From: Planctomycetaceae bacterium
GTDB lineage: Bacteria > Planctomycetota > Phycisphaerae > UBA1845 > UTPLA1
NCBI GenBank assembly: GCA_011525745.1
Contig: WYBU01000009.1
Span: 1-64,000 of the forward strand
DNA: 64,000 nucleotides
Direction of reading: 5' to 3'
Shown: positions 52,289 through 61,994 of the stretch, in pieces
How the letters are laid out: every line of letters starts with the position of its first letter
How positions within the stretch are numbered: position 1 is the first letter of the stretch
Notes under the pieces: generated by a model
Database searches by the model: none
Seen by the model: only the letters and a program-made list of their open reading frames with translations
Told to the model about the DNA's origin: nothing
Translations under genes and position numbers: made by a program

Positions 52289-52966
52289 ATGCACTTCACG
52301 AGCGACGATTGTCGCGCGGAGACGCCGCAGGACTGGGACCGCCTCATCGACGCGCTCGATCCGCCTGCGCTGCTGCTGGTGATCGAAGGTCGCATGTCAG
52401 CCGCGCTCCGGCAGCACAGTTCGCCGGAGGACGTCTGGCAGGAGGCCCTGCTGCACGCCTGGCGCGACCGGGGAAGCTGCGAGTGGCGCGGCCTGAAGGC
52501 CTTCCGAGCGTGGCTGCTCACCATCATTGATAATCGCATTCGCGATGCGGCCGACTATCTGTCCGCCCAGAAACGCGGCGGCAAGCCTCCGGCCGTCTTC
52601 TCGTCGCTAGCCCCCAAGGGCGGCGACACTGGGGGCGACAGCGCCTTCGGGCCTGAGGTTCCACAGTCGACCACCCCCAGTCGCATTGCTCTGCACCGCG
52701 AACAGGCCGAAGCCATTCGCTCCGCGCTGGCCGAACTGCCGGAGGAGCTGCGCGACATTGTGCGGCTGCGACTGATTGAGCAACTCCCGATCGACGAGAT
52801 CGCCGCTCGGCGCCAGCTCGGCCCCTCCGCAGTCCGTCATCGATTCCGCAAGGGCGCCGAGTTGTACGCCGCCCGGCTGCGACAGATGCTCGCCTCACGC
52901 ACCGCCCATGCAGCCGCGGTTTTCGCGGCGGCGGAACGGCTGGATTCCTCTCCGAGGGATAGATGA
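52289..52966 (+). CDS. ECF-type sigma factor linked to Ser/Thr kinase
   Basis: The 225-residue protein has sigma region 2 (QHSSPEDVWQEALLHAWRD, then FRAWLLTIIDNRIRDAADYL) and region 4 (LAELPEELRDIVRLRLIEQL, then IAARRQLGPSAVRHRFRKGA). A 40-residue Gly/Pro/Ser linker separates them. The stop is 23 bases before the kinase start. Planctomycetes have ECF groups whose genes are paired with Ser/Thr kinases, and this pair fits. Phosphorylation of the sigma factor by the kinase is a reasonable inference. Confidence 0.88.
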   Translation: MHFTSDDCRAETPQDWDRLIDALDPPALLLVIEGRMSAALRQHSSPEDVWQEALLHAWRDRGSCEWRGLKAFRAWLLTIIDNRIRDAADYLSAQKRGGKPPAVFSSLAPKGGDTGGDSAFGPEVPQSTTPSRIALHREQAEAIRSALAELPEELRDIVRLRLIEQLPIDEIAARRQLGPSAVRHRFRKGAELYAARLRQMLASRTAHAAAVFAAAERLDSSPRDR

Positions 52967-52989
52967 GTTAACCGCGGGGCGGATGATCC

Positions 52990-54825
52990 ATGCAGCCTGT
53001 AATGCCGCCCGAACTCGACGACGAAGCCCTTCTTGACCTTCTGTTCGACCGTATCGTCGACTTGCTCGAGGACGGAGCTTCGCCATGCGCCGCTGAACTG
53101 GCCGGCGATCGTCCTCACCTTCTGCATCGTGTAGAGGAGTTGATCAGGCTTGCTCAGCAAGTGAAGCCAGAGGCAGGGCAGCCCCTGCCGCAGATACCCG
53201 GATACACCGTGCTGCGGGAGCTGGGCCGCGGAGGCATGGGGGCGGTGTATCTCGCGCGGCAGGAGCGTTTGGGCGGGCGGCCCGTGGCGTTGAAGCTGCT
53301 GCCCGCCGGCGTAGCCTTGTCGTCGAAGGCGCGCCAGCGGTTCCGGGATGAGGCGCACGCGATTGCGCGGCTGTCGCATCCGAACATCGTGGCGGTGCAC
53401 GACGTCGTGTCGGCGGACGGGCTGCACGCGTACGCGATGGAGTGGGTCGATGGGCAGTCGCTGGCGGACTGGATCAGCGAGCGTTGCGGGGGGCACACGG
53501 ACGTGGTGTTTGTGTGCCGGGTGGGGGTGGCGGTGGCGCGAGCGCTGCACGCGGTCCATGCGGCCGGGCTGCTGCACCGCGACGTTAAACCCTCCAACAT
53601 TCTTCTGCGGCGCGATGGGACGCCGCTGTTGTCGGATTTCGGGCTGGTGCGCGAGGCGGACGCCACGCTAACGCACGCGGGGCACTTCGCGGGGACGATG
53701 GCGTACTCGTCGCCGGAGCAGCTCCGCGGCCAGCCGGAGAATCTTGACTCGCGCAGCGACGTGTATGCGCTGGGGGTAACGCTGTATCACGCCCTCGCGC
53801 TGCGGCTGCCATTCGCGGCGCAGCGGCCCGAGGTGGTGGTGCAGCAGATCGAAGGTGGCGCGGCACCGCCGCTGCGGACGTTCGCCCCGCGCGTTCCGGT
53901 CGATCTCCAGACGATCGTCGCGAAAGCGATGGACCAGGATCCCGCGCGGCGCTATGACACCGCCGCCGAGCTGGCGGACGACCTCGAGCGGCTGCTGAGC
54001 CTTCAGCCGATCAAGGCCCGCCCGGCGGGCTTGATGACCCGGGCGATCAAGCTTGCCCGCCGCAAGCGCGGCGCGCTGGCTGCGGGCGCCGCCGGCGCAA
54101 CGCTTACCGGCGCCGTGCTCGTTGCTCTCGGCGTTTACGTTTTCCTGGTCCCGCGTTGGGTCGAGTGGCATCTCACCAAGGCCCGCCTCGCGCTTCTTCA
54201 CCCCGACCAGGCCAGCACGCTGCACTGGTCGCACTTCGCGGAAACGCCGACCTGGGCATTGTCGGCGACGTTTCTGAACCAATCGGCTATCGACGGGGCA
54301 TTGGCGCACTATGACGCCGCGCTGCGCTGGTCGCCGTTCGACGACGACATTCGAGCCGAGCGAGCGATCGTCCGATCGGCGTCGGCGCCCGGGCAGGCAT
54401 CCCCGATCGCAGACTCGCCGCAGGATTCCATTGTTCGCGCTTCGCACGTCCGGCTTGCGGGACTTCGCGCTTTCCTTCTCTGGGACACCGACGCCGCCAT
54501 TGAATCCTGGAGCCGGTACGAATCCCTTCAGGATCAGGTTCGCGAGCCCGACCCTTTCGTAGCGGCCGCTCTGGGCCTGCTTTATCTGGTGGAGGAGCAC
54601 CCGGCCCGCGCCTACCCGCGCCTGCGCGACGCGGTTCAGGGCTTCCCGGAAGTGGGGTTTCTTACGGTCTACCTGGCTGATGCGGCCGTGCAATGCAACG
54701 ACCTGAGCGAGGCACACCGAAATCTCGATCGCGCAAGGGCGCTGCCCGGGCTGGACGGCCATCGCGGCCTGGAGCGCGTCGAGGCCGACCTGCTGGCGGC
54801 CGAGGGTCGCCCCGAAAGAGGCTGA
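52990..54825 (+). CDS. Membrane Ser/Thr protein kinase, C-terminus frameshifted
   Basis: The 611-residue product has an N-terminal region of about 60 residues and a PknB-type kinase domain: LGRGGMGAVYLARQE, ALKLLPAG with the catalytic lysine, HRDVKPSNILL, LSDFGLVREAD and GTMAYSSPEQL. One membrane helix (ATLTGAVLVALGVYVFLVP, about residue 380) separates it from a TPR-like extracytoplasmic part. The frame ends at TGA 54823, inside the sequence RPERG. The next frame continues the TPR pattern (PKEAEALYRKAIELHN). Removing one C from the C4 run at 54810-54813 restores the frame. It may be a sequencing error or a real truncation. It is downstream of an ECF gene. Confidence 0.85.
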   Translation: MQPVMPPELDDEALLDLLFDRIVDLLEDGASPCAAELAGDRPHLLHRVEELIRLAQQVKPEAGQPLPQIPGYTVLRELGRGGMGAVYLARQERLGGRPVALKLLPAGVALSSKARQRFRDEAHAIARLSHPNIVAVHDVVSADGLHAYAMEWVDGQSLADWISERCGGHTDVVFVCRVGVAVARALHAVHAAGLLHRDVKPSNILLRRDGTPLLSDFGLVREADATLTHAGHFAGTMAYSSPEQLRGQPENLDSRSDVYALGVTLYHALALRLPFAAQRPEVVVQQIEGGAAPPLRTFAPRVPVDLQTIVAKAMDQDPARRYDTAAELADDLERLLSLQPIKARPAGLMTRAIKLARRKRGALAAGAAGATLTGAVLVALGVYVFLVPRWVEWHLTKARLALLHPDQASTLHWSHFAETPTWALSATFLNQSAIDGALAHYDAALRWSPFDDDIRAERAIVRSASAPGQASPIADSPQDSIVRASHVRLAGLRAFLLWDTDAAIESWSRYESLQDQVREPDPFVAAALGLLYLVEEHPARAYPRLRDAVQGFPEVGFLTVYLADAAVQCNDLSEAHRNLDRARALPGLDGHRGLERVEADLLAAEGRPERG

Positions 54826-55282
54826 GGCGCTCTACCGCAAGGCGATTGAACTCCACAATCCGATTGCCCAGCTCCACCTGGCCAGATTGTTCGAGCGGTC
54901 GGGCCGCATTTCGGAGGCCCTCCTGGAGTACCGGATCGCCTGCACCGCCCACCAGAACTCGCCGAAGGCGATGCGGGCGCTCGTGGCGGCGGCCGACCGC
55001 TGGTGGTCGGCCATACCCGCCGAGGAGCGCCTGAAGCGCATCCGGGCCGCGCTGGACGAGAACCCCAACGAGCCGCGCTCGCTGGTCAGTCTGCTCAGGC
55101 AGTACGAGCAGAGCCGAGCCGCCCTGGCCCGCGGCGCGCCCCGGCCTTCCCCTTCGTCGCCTCTGCCGGGCGCTTCGCCGGCGGCGGTTCAGATTCTCAC
55201 GGCGCTTGTCGACACGATTTCCTCTCCATCTCTCGAAAGCCTCTCCCTGTCGGGGTTGGCACAACGGATGGAGGTCCAAGAC
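54814..55282 (+). other. Frameshifted TPR tail of the kinase, open into the next gene
   Basis: This stretch is in the +1 frame relative to the kinase. It reads EAEALYRKAIELHNPIAQL, LFERSGRISEALLEYRIAC and ERLKRIRAALDENPNEPRSL, a clear continuation of the TPR repeats. No stop codon separates it from the secreted protein that follows. It therefore could be a read-through part of that protein, or the tail of a kinase that lost its own stop. Confidence 0.7.
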
Positions 55283-57940
55283 ATGTCGCTGTGGAGCCGA
55301 GTCACGTCCTTTCCGCGCATCCTCAAGGAACTGCACCTCGCCGCGTGGCGATGGCCAGTGTTCAAGTCGATCACCGGACGAATCCGTCTGAACGTGACCG
55401 GCTCGGTTCGCCGCGAGCATCGTAGCGCCCTCGCATTCATTGCATGCGCCACGGTCTCTGCCGCCCCGGTGGCGGCCGCCGACCTCGTCTTTAGCGACGG
55501 CACACTCAACCCGGCGGACTGGAGCACGACTGTGGTTACGGAGGGAGATGGCGGCACCTATGAGATCGTTCAGGAAGCGACCGGAAACCCAGGCACCTGC
55601 TTTCGTACAACGATTCATGTGGAGGCGGCGACAACAGCATATACGGGCGTCTACGTATTCAGCTTTCGAAGCGGCGCCACGTACGATCCGTCGGCGAGCG
55701 GCGCGATTCAATCAGTCGACTACTCTGAAGACTTCATCCATCAGTTCATCACAAACGGGTGCGGACAGGGCGCGGCCCTTGCGATTCGGCAAGGTGGTAC
55801 GGCCTATACTTCGCCGGTCCGTTGCACGCTGGATCCATCGTGGACCACGTACTCCGAAAGCGGTTTGACGGAAAGCGATTTTGTCGATCTGACCGGACAA
55901 CTGCATCCCGACTTTTCCGCCAACGGATCCGTGATTGAGTTTGGGTTTTTCCGGGGAAACTCTCACGGCCTGGGAAACGGCGCACGCACATCGATTGCAC
56001 GAATCGACAACTGGTCGGTGACGATTCACCAATGTATGACAACAGTCATCAAGGACCTTGGGTTCAACGTCGATGGCGTGCTGCCCAGTGCTGATCCGGA
56101 AATCTTCTACTACCACCTCGTTCCGCCCCAGACTGAACAGACGTATTTCGCGGTGTCTGATGGTGTGCTTCAGCAGCGCACGTTTGGTGTCCCAGGGCAT
56201 TCGCCGGTCTATCGCTACCCCATGTCGCCTGATCAATCGCCGATCGGTGCCATCCACCCCGCCAAGACGCTCAGTCTGGAGGCCCGCATCAAGGTGCTTC
56301 AGGCCGAGCAGGCCCTTGGCGGCGTCATGTTCGAGGCGTTTGATGGAAGCGACTGGTACGGCTTTACACTCGCTTCGGGTGGAGTGTACGTGACGAACGT
56401 GGGTGGAGGATACGTACATGCCCCCGTTAACGTGTTCGAATATCACACCTATCGCCTCGAAGCTGAGGCAAACAGCAACGTAGTTTCTCTGTTTATCGAC
56501 GGATCGTGGGCACTCACGACCAACGCGCGGGCGCTTCCCGGCTGGAACGGGTTCCAGTTCGGCACGGATTACGGCGTTGGATTCGTGGGCGCAAACGCAG
56601 ATTGGGATTACGTCCGCGTCTGGCAATGCTGTCCCGGCGAGGCGTGCCCGCCGCCGTGTACGGAATCGCCCACCGCATCGGCCGGCGACGATCAATCTGT
56701 CCCGGAGGGTTCCAACGTTCAGTTGGACGCCTCCGGGAGCACCATTCCCTGTGGCACACCGGGTTATTCCTGGACCCAGATCGCCGGGCCAGTGATTGCA
56801 GTGAATGGACCGGACACGGCAAGCCCGACGTTCGATGCCCCGGAAGTGCCGATGGGCGGCGCCGTGCTCACGTTCCAGCTCGTCGTCAGTGACGGCACAA
56901 GCACCAGCGAGCCGGACGTCGTCAACGTCACCGTCACCAACATCAACCACGCGCCCGTTGTGGTCGCGGACGACTTGTGCGGAATGACGCCAGACGGCGA
57001 GGACCTGGCCGTGGCTGAGGGTGGCATCGCCACGCTCGACGCCTCGAACAGCTACGACGAAGACGATGAGCCGCTCACGTACACCTGGATGCAGACCGCC
57101 GGTACGCCGGTAGCGCTCGATCTGACCGATCCGGCCAAGCCGACGTTCACCGCCCCGCTGGTCGGCGTCCTGGGCGAAACGCTCACGTTCGAGCTTACGG
57201 TCTCCGACGGACTGGACATCTCGGGCGACACGGTCGACGTGTGCGTCGAGAACGTCAATCACGCGCCCATCGCCCACGCCGGCGATCCGCAGACGGTCGC
57301 CGAAGGCAGCGCTGTCGTGCTCGATGCGAGCGCCAGCAACGATCCCGACGGCGACACGCTGACGTACGAATGGACGCAGTTCAGCGGGCCGGCCGTGACA
57401 CTCTCGGATCCGGCGAGTGCGACGCCCAGCTTCACCGCGCCGCAGGTCGGCGCCGGTGGGGCGACGCTCGTGTTCCGCGTCACGGTCGACGACGGCTACT
57501 TCGGCAGCGACGACGCCGAGGTGACCATCACCGTGCAGGATGCCAACTCCGAGCCGTTCTGTGACCTGGCCCGGCCGAGCGTCGACAAGCTCTGGCCGCC
57601 GAACCACAAGCTGGTCGCGGTGTCGATCCTGGGCGTGACCGACCCCGAGAACAACGACATCACGATCACGATCCTCGACGTGACGCAGGACGAGCCGATC
57701 AACGGCCTGGGCGACGGCGACACGGCTCCCGACGCCGTGATTCAGGGCAGCACGGTGCTGCTGCGGGCCGAGCGGGCCGGCGGCGGCAACGGTCGCGTGT
57801 ACCACGTCACCTTCCTGGCGGACGACGGTTTCGGCGGCATGTGCATTGGGACGGTGACGGTGACGGTTCCGCACGACAAGGGCAGGAACGCGCCGCCGGC
57901 GATCGACGACGGGCAGATTTACGGATCGACGGGGCCGTGA
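55283..57940 (+). CDS. Secreted multidomain protein with lectin-like and PKD/Ig-like domains
   Basis: ATG 55283 has a strong GGAGG site at 8 bases. The product has 885 residues. A long basic n-region is followed by a signal core (SALAFIACATVSAAPVAA) and cleavage before DLVFSDGTLNP. A region of about 200 residues resembles a choice-of-anchor beta-sandwich. A concanavalin-like domain follows (LEARIKVLQAEQALGGVMFE). Four PKD/Ig-like repeats come next, each with EGSNVQLDASGS- or EGSAVVLDASAS-like starts and TFELTVSDG-like ends. The last 110 residues read LWPPNHKLVAVSILGVTDPE and end without an anchor. The role is likely adhesion or binding at the surface. Confidence 0.75.
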   Translation: MSLWSRVTSFPRILKELHLAAWRWPVFKSITGRIRLNVTGSVRREHRSALAFIACATVSAAPVAAADLVFSDGTLNPADWSTTVVTEGDGGTYEIVQEATGNPGTCFRTTIHVEAATTAYTGVYVFSFRSGATYDPSASGAIQSVDYSEDFIHQFITNGCGQGAALAIRQGGTAYTSPVRCTLDPSWTTYSESGLTESDFVDLTGQLHPDFSANGSVIEFGFFRGNSHGLGNGARTSIARIDNWSVTIHQCMTTVIKDLGFNVDGVLPSADPEIFYYHLVPPQTEQTYFAVSDGVLQQRTFGVPGHSPVYRYPMSPDQSPIGAIHPAKTLSLEARIKVLQAEQALGGVMFEAFDGSDWYGFTLASGGVYVTNVGGGYVHAPVNVFEYHTYRLEAEANSNVVSLFIDGSWALTTNARALPGWNGFQFGTDYGVGFVGANADWDYVRVWQCCPGEACPPPCTESPTASAGDDQSVPEGSNVQLDASGSTIPCGTPGYSWTQIAGPVIAVNGPDTASPTFDAPEVPMGGAVLTFQLVVSDGTSTSEPDVVNVTVTNINHAPVVVADDLCGMTPDGEDLAVAEGGIATLDASNSYDEDDEPLTYTWMQTAGTPVALDLTDPAKPTFTAPLVGVLGETLTFELTVSDGLDISGDTVDVCVENVNHAPIAHAGDPQTVAEGSAVVLDASASNDPDGDTLTYEWTQFSGPAVTLSDPASATPSFTAPQVGAGGATLVFRVTVDDGYFGSDDAEVTITVQDANSEPFCDLARPSVDKLWPPNHKLVAVSILGVTDPENNDITITILDVTQDEPINGLGDGDTAPDAVIQGSTVLLRAERAGGGNGRVYHVTFLADDGFGGMCIGTVTVTVPHDKGRNAPPAIDDGQIYGSTGP

Positions 57941-58458
57941 GGCGTTGACCACGGCGGCGGCCGCCCCGTAAGGCGGCCGAACCTTCCAACTGCCGCCGGC
58001 CTTTGACGCCGCACCCGATAATGCAGATGTTTTCGCCATGCCGACCGTGCAATGCACGGCGTCGGCCACCGGCAACGGCGATGTGAGCCATCAATGGAAG
58101 CGAAACGGGGAGAACCTCATCGACGGCCCCAACGACACGGGCAGCAGCATCGCCGGCGGACCCCGTCGAAGTGGGCCGTGACGCCGGGTGGGTGGCCGCC
58201 GGCTGCGTCGTGGCCAGCCAGGCGGCGAGCCGTTTGTGCCGATCGGCGGCTCGGTACTGTCCTTTCCGAAATCTCATTCGTCGGGCGCGTTCATGACGCA
58301 CTCGACACGAAGGAGCAGCGTTTCCGCGACGGAGCAACGGAATGACGCAAACCGAGACGAAATACTGGTACCGCGCGACATGAACCGGGGTAGTCACCCT
58401 CCTTCGCGGTGGGCGGCCGCAGCCTTTGGAATTCGCCGCGCCGGCGTATCATGCCCCG
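57941..58458. other. Decayed region after the PKD protein
   Basis: This 518-base gap includes an Ig-like remnant (57972..58181, see below). The remainder up to mutY shows no clear gene. Confidence 0.5.
57972..58181 (+). pseudogene. Remnant of an Ig-like repeat domain
   Basis: The frame reads TVQCTASATGNGDVSHQWKR then NGENLIDGPNDTGSSIAGG. This is the pattern of bacterial Ig-like domains with QWxxNGxxL and a G-x-x-x-G(A/S) turn. It is open for 70 codons, has no ribosome site and ends at TGA. It is interpreted as a fragment of a second secreted protein, or of a former longer version of the PKD protein. Confidence 0.5.
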
Positions 58459-59640
58459 ATGGCGCGTTCCGAATCCGCAGCAGGCCGGGAATCCCGCCGC
58501 AGGCGCGGGGCGACTGAAACGGCGTCTCGGGACTTTGCCGCCCGCCTGCGGCGGCGGCTGCCCGCGTGGTATCGCCGCCATCGCCGCGATCTGCCGTGGC
58601 GGCGGACGCGCGATCCGTATGCGATCTGGCTGTCGGAGATCATGCTTCAGCAGACGCAGGTCGCGACCGTCATTCCCTATTACGAACGATTTGTGTCGCG
58701 ATTTCCGACCGTGCAGAGGCTGGCCGCCGCCCCCCTCGACGACGTGCTGCGACTGTGGTCCGGCCTGGGCTACTACGCCCGCGCGCGTCATCTGCACGCG
58801 GCGGCGAAGCGGGTCGTCGCCGAACACGACGGCCGTTTTCCCGACACCCTCGAGCGACTGTCGCGCCTGCCCGGCATCGGTCGCTACACCGCGGCGGCCA
58901 TCGCCTCGATCGCATTCGACCGCCGCGCCGCGGTGCTCGACGGCAACGTGTCGCGCGTGCTGGCCCGGCTGTTCGCCGTCACATCGCCGATCAAGGCCAC
59001 GATCACGCGGAATCGCCTATGGACGCTGGCCGAATCACTGACGCCCGCGAAGCATTGCGGCGATTTCAACCAGGCGATGATGGAACTCGGCGCGCTGGTG
59101 TGCACGCCCGCCGCGCCGCGCTGCGAGTCCTGCCCGATTCGGCCGCTATGCCGCGCCGCGGCACGCGGCATCGCCGATCGGCTGCCCGTGACGGCGGCGC
59201 AACGGGCGCCTCGCGCAATGCGCGTCGCGGTGCTGGCTTTACGAAAGGACGGCCGCTGGCTTTTCGAGCCGCGACCCGCCTTCGGCCTGTGGGGCGGCTT
59301 GTGGCAGTTGCCGACCGAGGTGCTCGACGACGGCGAACCGAGCGTCGCGGCCGCGCGACGCATCGCGGGTCGGGTCGAACGAAATCTGGGCAGTTCGATC
59401 GACGTCAACCCGGTGCCGCAGGGCGAAGTGCGCCGCCGCCTGACGCATCGCGCCGTGACGTTCATCGTTTATACGGGGCGCTTCACCCGGCAAGATGGCC
59501 GCCGGCCGGCACGCCGAGCGATTTGTGATCCCGCCAAACTGCCCCATCGCTGGTGCACCGACGCCGAATTGCCGGGCGCGCCGCTATCGACCGCCATGCG
59601 CGCGGTGGTGACACTTACCAGCGAGTTGCGGAAGATATAA
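58459..59640 (+). CDS. mutY: A/G-specific adenine DNA glycosylase
   Basis: ATG 58459 gives 393 residues. The glycosylase domain has LSEIMLQQTQVATVIPYYER, the helix-hairpin-helix LSRLPGIGRYTAAAIAS, and the catalytic Asp loop in VLDGNVSRVLARLF. The iron-sulfur ligands follow the pattern C-x6-C-x2-C-x5-C in CTPAAPRCESCPIRPLC. The C-terminal NUDIX-like domain is present (LFEPRPAFGLWGGLWQLPTE). The enzyme removes adenine opposite 8-oxoguanine. It is monocistronic. Confidence 0.95.
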   Translation: MARSESAAGRESRRRRGATETASRDFAARLRRRLPAWYRRHRRDLPWRRTRDPYAIWLSEIMLQQTQVATVIPYYERFVSRFPTVQRLAAAPLDDVLRLWSGLGYYARARHLHAAAKRVVAEHDGRFPDTLERLSRLPGIGRYTAAAIASIAFDRRAAVLDGNVSRVLARLFAVTSPIKATITRNRLWTLAESLTPAKHCGDFNQAMMELGALVCTPAAPRCESCPIRPLCRAAARGIADRLPVTAAQRAPRAMRVAVLALRKDGRWLFEPRPAFGLWGGLWQLPTEVLDDGEPSVAAARRIAGRVERNLGSSIDVNPVPQGEVRRRLTHRAVTFIVYTGRFTRQDGRRPARRAICDPAKLPHRWCTDAELPGAPLSTAMRAVVTLTSELRKI

Positions 59641-60250
59641 GCAATCGGCAGTTGGGCGGCGCCCAGCGATGAACGACCCGGCAGGCGGGGGCCGTGCCAC
59701 GCGGCTTGATCCGAGCCGCAAGCGCCAGCGCTGCGGTCAATCAGAGCCGCGAAGCGTCAGCGAGCGAGATCGGGCGGCACAGCCTATTCTGAATCGTTTC
59801 GATCTTGCAGTGCATGTGCGGCGCGCCGCCAGGCTCTGGACGCACGTGCGAAAAACAAGCACACACTCGCGCTTCAGGCCTGCGGATCCCGCTTGCTGAC
59901 GCTGCGCGGCTCTGACACGCACGGGTGGCGCCTCCGCAGCACTATTCTCGCAGCGCTGTTGCATTCCTCTGTGCGTATTGAATGGCTGCGACCAACAACT
60001 GCTTAACCTCGCCCGTTTGCAGGCGTGTGGTTCTACCGTCCGGTAAGTGGGCATGCGCTGCGAAGTGGTGCGGCCTGGGGTTATACTGAGCGTATCGAAA
60101 CCGTAGTGGCCGAAGGGGGCCATGACGGACAGCGCGCACGAAGTTTCTGCTTCGAGTGCGTCACTCCGGTCCGATCGCAGGCTCACTTTGGATTGGCTCG
60201 GACCTGTGAACCTGGTCAGGATCAATCGGAACAGCGGGGGGGATGGAAAG
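59641..60250. other. Repeat-rich intergenic region
   Basis: It contains the GAGCCGCAAGCGCCAGCGCT phrase at 59713, the 169-bp element copy C at 59744 and a hydrophilic minus-strand frame (59942..60139) of doubtful status. The region after 60140 is the upstream part of the BNR/dockerin gene. Confidence 0.5.
59744..59912. repeat. 169-bp TIR element, copy C
   Basis: The ends are GAGCCGCGAAGCGTCAGCGA and the imperfect inverse at 59885-59912. The same frame as copies A and B encodes SEPRSVSERD at the left and RPADPAC at the right, but this copy has an in-frame TGA where A and B have Leu. Confidence 0.85.
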
Positions 60251-61939
60251 ATGCGGCGATTACGACCAGCCTTTTTCCCAACGATAACGTTTTGTGGCAT
60301 AATATTTTACGCAGTTATTATCGTCGCACAAGATACGCTTCCCAAACGCCCCGCGCCCCCTCATCTTGAACAGCCCGATGATCCGCCGGCGCGCCGACGA
60401 CCGGCGCCGCCCGAGGCGCAGCCGGGACAAGGAATTGCACCGCGCGGCGGCTTCTGGTACGGCGTGCAGGTCAACGTCGACGCGGCCGGTGAGAACATCG
60501 TCGGCGATGCGGCCAACGAACCGTCCATCGCCATCGACCCGACCAATCCCAATCGCATCGCCATCGGCTGGCGCCAGTTCGATACGATCTCGTCCAACTT
60601 CCGCCAGGCCGGTTATGCCTTCAGCACCGATGCCGGCCGCAATTGGACCTTTCAAGGCGTCATCGAACCGGGCGTGTTTCGCAGCGATCCGGTGTTGGAG
60701 TCGCACCCGGCCGGGCATTTCGTCTATTACAGCCTGCGACAGAACTTCCTGACCGATCTGTTCATCTCGTTCGACCGCGGCGAAAGCTGGCCGGCGCGGG
60801 TGAACATACCCGGCGGCGACAAAGCCTGGCTGACGATCGACAAATCGAACGGCCCCGGCCACGGACATGTCTATGCGGCCTGGAGCACGGCCGCCGGCTG
60901 CTGTCAGAACCGCACGTTCACGCGTTCGACCGACGGCGGAATGACTTATATGACGGCGATCGCGCTGCCGAGCACGCCGGTCTTCGGGACGCTGGCCGTG
61001 GGTCCGGACAGCGAGTTGTACGTGGCGGGCATCAATTTTCCGTCAGGGAACAACTCGAATTTCGTGGTGGCGCGCAGCCTGGATGCGAGCGATGCGGAGG
61101 TCACACCGACCTTCACGTCCGTCGGGCTGAGCATGGGCGGAGCGTTCCGCGCGTCGGTGGGGCCGAATCCGGGCGGGTTGCTCGGGCAGGTGTGGATCGA
61201 CGTGGACCGGACGGACGGACCGAGCCGCGGCCACGTCTATCTGATGTGTTCGGTCGATCCGCCGGGCGGCGATCCGATGGACGTGACGTTCTCGCGCAGC
61301 ACCGACGGCGGGCAGACGTGGAGCGCTCCGATCCGCGTCAACGACGACGTCGGCAACACGACCGCGTGGCAGTGGTTCGGCACGATGTCCGTCGCGCCCA
61401 ACGGACGCATCGATGCGGTGTGGAATGACACGCGGAACGATCCGGCCAACCTGCTTTCGGAGTTGATGTACGCGTTTTCGACCGACGGCGGGCTGACCTG
61501 GTCGGCCAACGTGGTTCTGTCGCCGCCGTGGGATTCGCGGATCGGCTGGCCCAATCAGAACAAGATTGGCGATTATTACGATATGCAATCGGACAACGTG
61601 GGCGTCAGCCTCGCCTATGCGGCGACGTTCAACGGCGAGCAGGATGTGTACTATCTGCGGATCGGGCCGTACGACTGCAACGGCAACGGCGTCGCCGATG
61701 AGGATGATGTAGCATCGGGCGTTTCGCAGGACTGCAATCAGAACGGCATTCCGGACGAATGCGACGTGCGCGGCGATTTCGACGCCGATCGGGCGGTGAC
61801 TTCGGACGACGTGCCGGGATTCGCCGCGGCGCTGGTCATCGTGGACCCGGATTGTTCGACGCTGGCGGATATGAATACGAACGGCGCGGCGGACGGCGAC
61901 GATATTGCGCACTTTGTGAAGGTGTTGTACGCGGAGTGA
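60251..61939 (+). CDS. Secreted BNR-repeat (sialidase-like) protein with dockerin-like end
   Basis: ATG 60251 follows GGAAAG. The 562-residue protein has a signal segment (FFPTITFCGIIFYAVIIVAQ), a Pro-rich linker and a six-bladed propeller-like region with Asp-box (BNR) motifs: STDAGRNWTF, STDGGMTYM, STDGGQTWSA and STDGGLTWSA. It ends with calcium-loop sequences DCNGNGVADEDDVASG and DCNQNGIPDECD, then a dockerin-like pair (DFDADRAVTSDDVPGF and DMNTNGAADGDDIAHF). Asp-box proteins include sialidases, but catalytic Arg triad and Tyr cannot be confirmed. It is probably a surface or extracellular protein. Confidence 0.8.
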   Translation: MRRLRPAFFPTITFCGIIFYAVIIVAQDTLPKRPAPPHLEQPDDPPARRRPAPPEAQPGQGIAPRGGFWYGVQVNVDAAGENIVGDAANEPSIAIDPTNPNRIAIGWRQFDTISSNFRQAGYAFSTDAGRNWTFQGVIEPGVFRSDPVLESHPAGHFVYYSLRQNFLTDLFISFDRGESWPARVNIPGGDKAWLTIDKSNGPGHGHVYAAWSTAAGCCQNRTFTRSTDGGMTYMTAIALPSTPVFGTLAVGPDSELYVAGINFPSGNNSNFVVARSLDASDAEVTPTFTSVGLSMGGAFRASVGPNPGGLLGQVWIDVDRTDGPSRGHVYLMCSVDPPGGDPMDVTFSRSTDGGQTWSAPIRVNDDVGNTTAWQWFGTMSVAPNGRIDAVWNDTRNDPANLLSELMYAFSTDGGLTWSANVVLSPPWDSRIGWPNQNKIGDYYDMQSDNVGVSLAYAATFNGEQDVYYLRIGPYDCNGNGVADEDDVASGVSQDCNQNGIPDECDVRGDFDADRAVTSDDVPGFAAALVIVDPDCSTLADMNTNGAADGDDIAHFVKVLYAE

Positions 61940-61994
61940 TTCGTGCGGTGGGTGACGGGACGGGCTTCACGGGCTGCAAGCCCGTGCCACGCGA

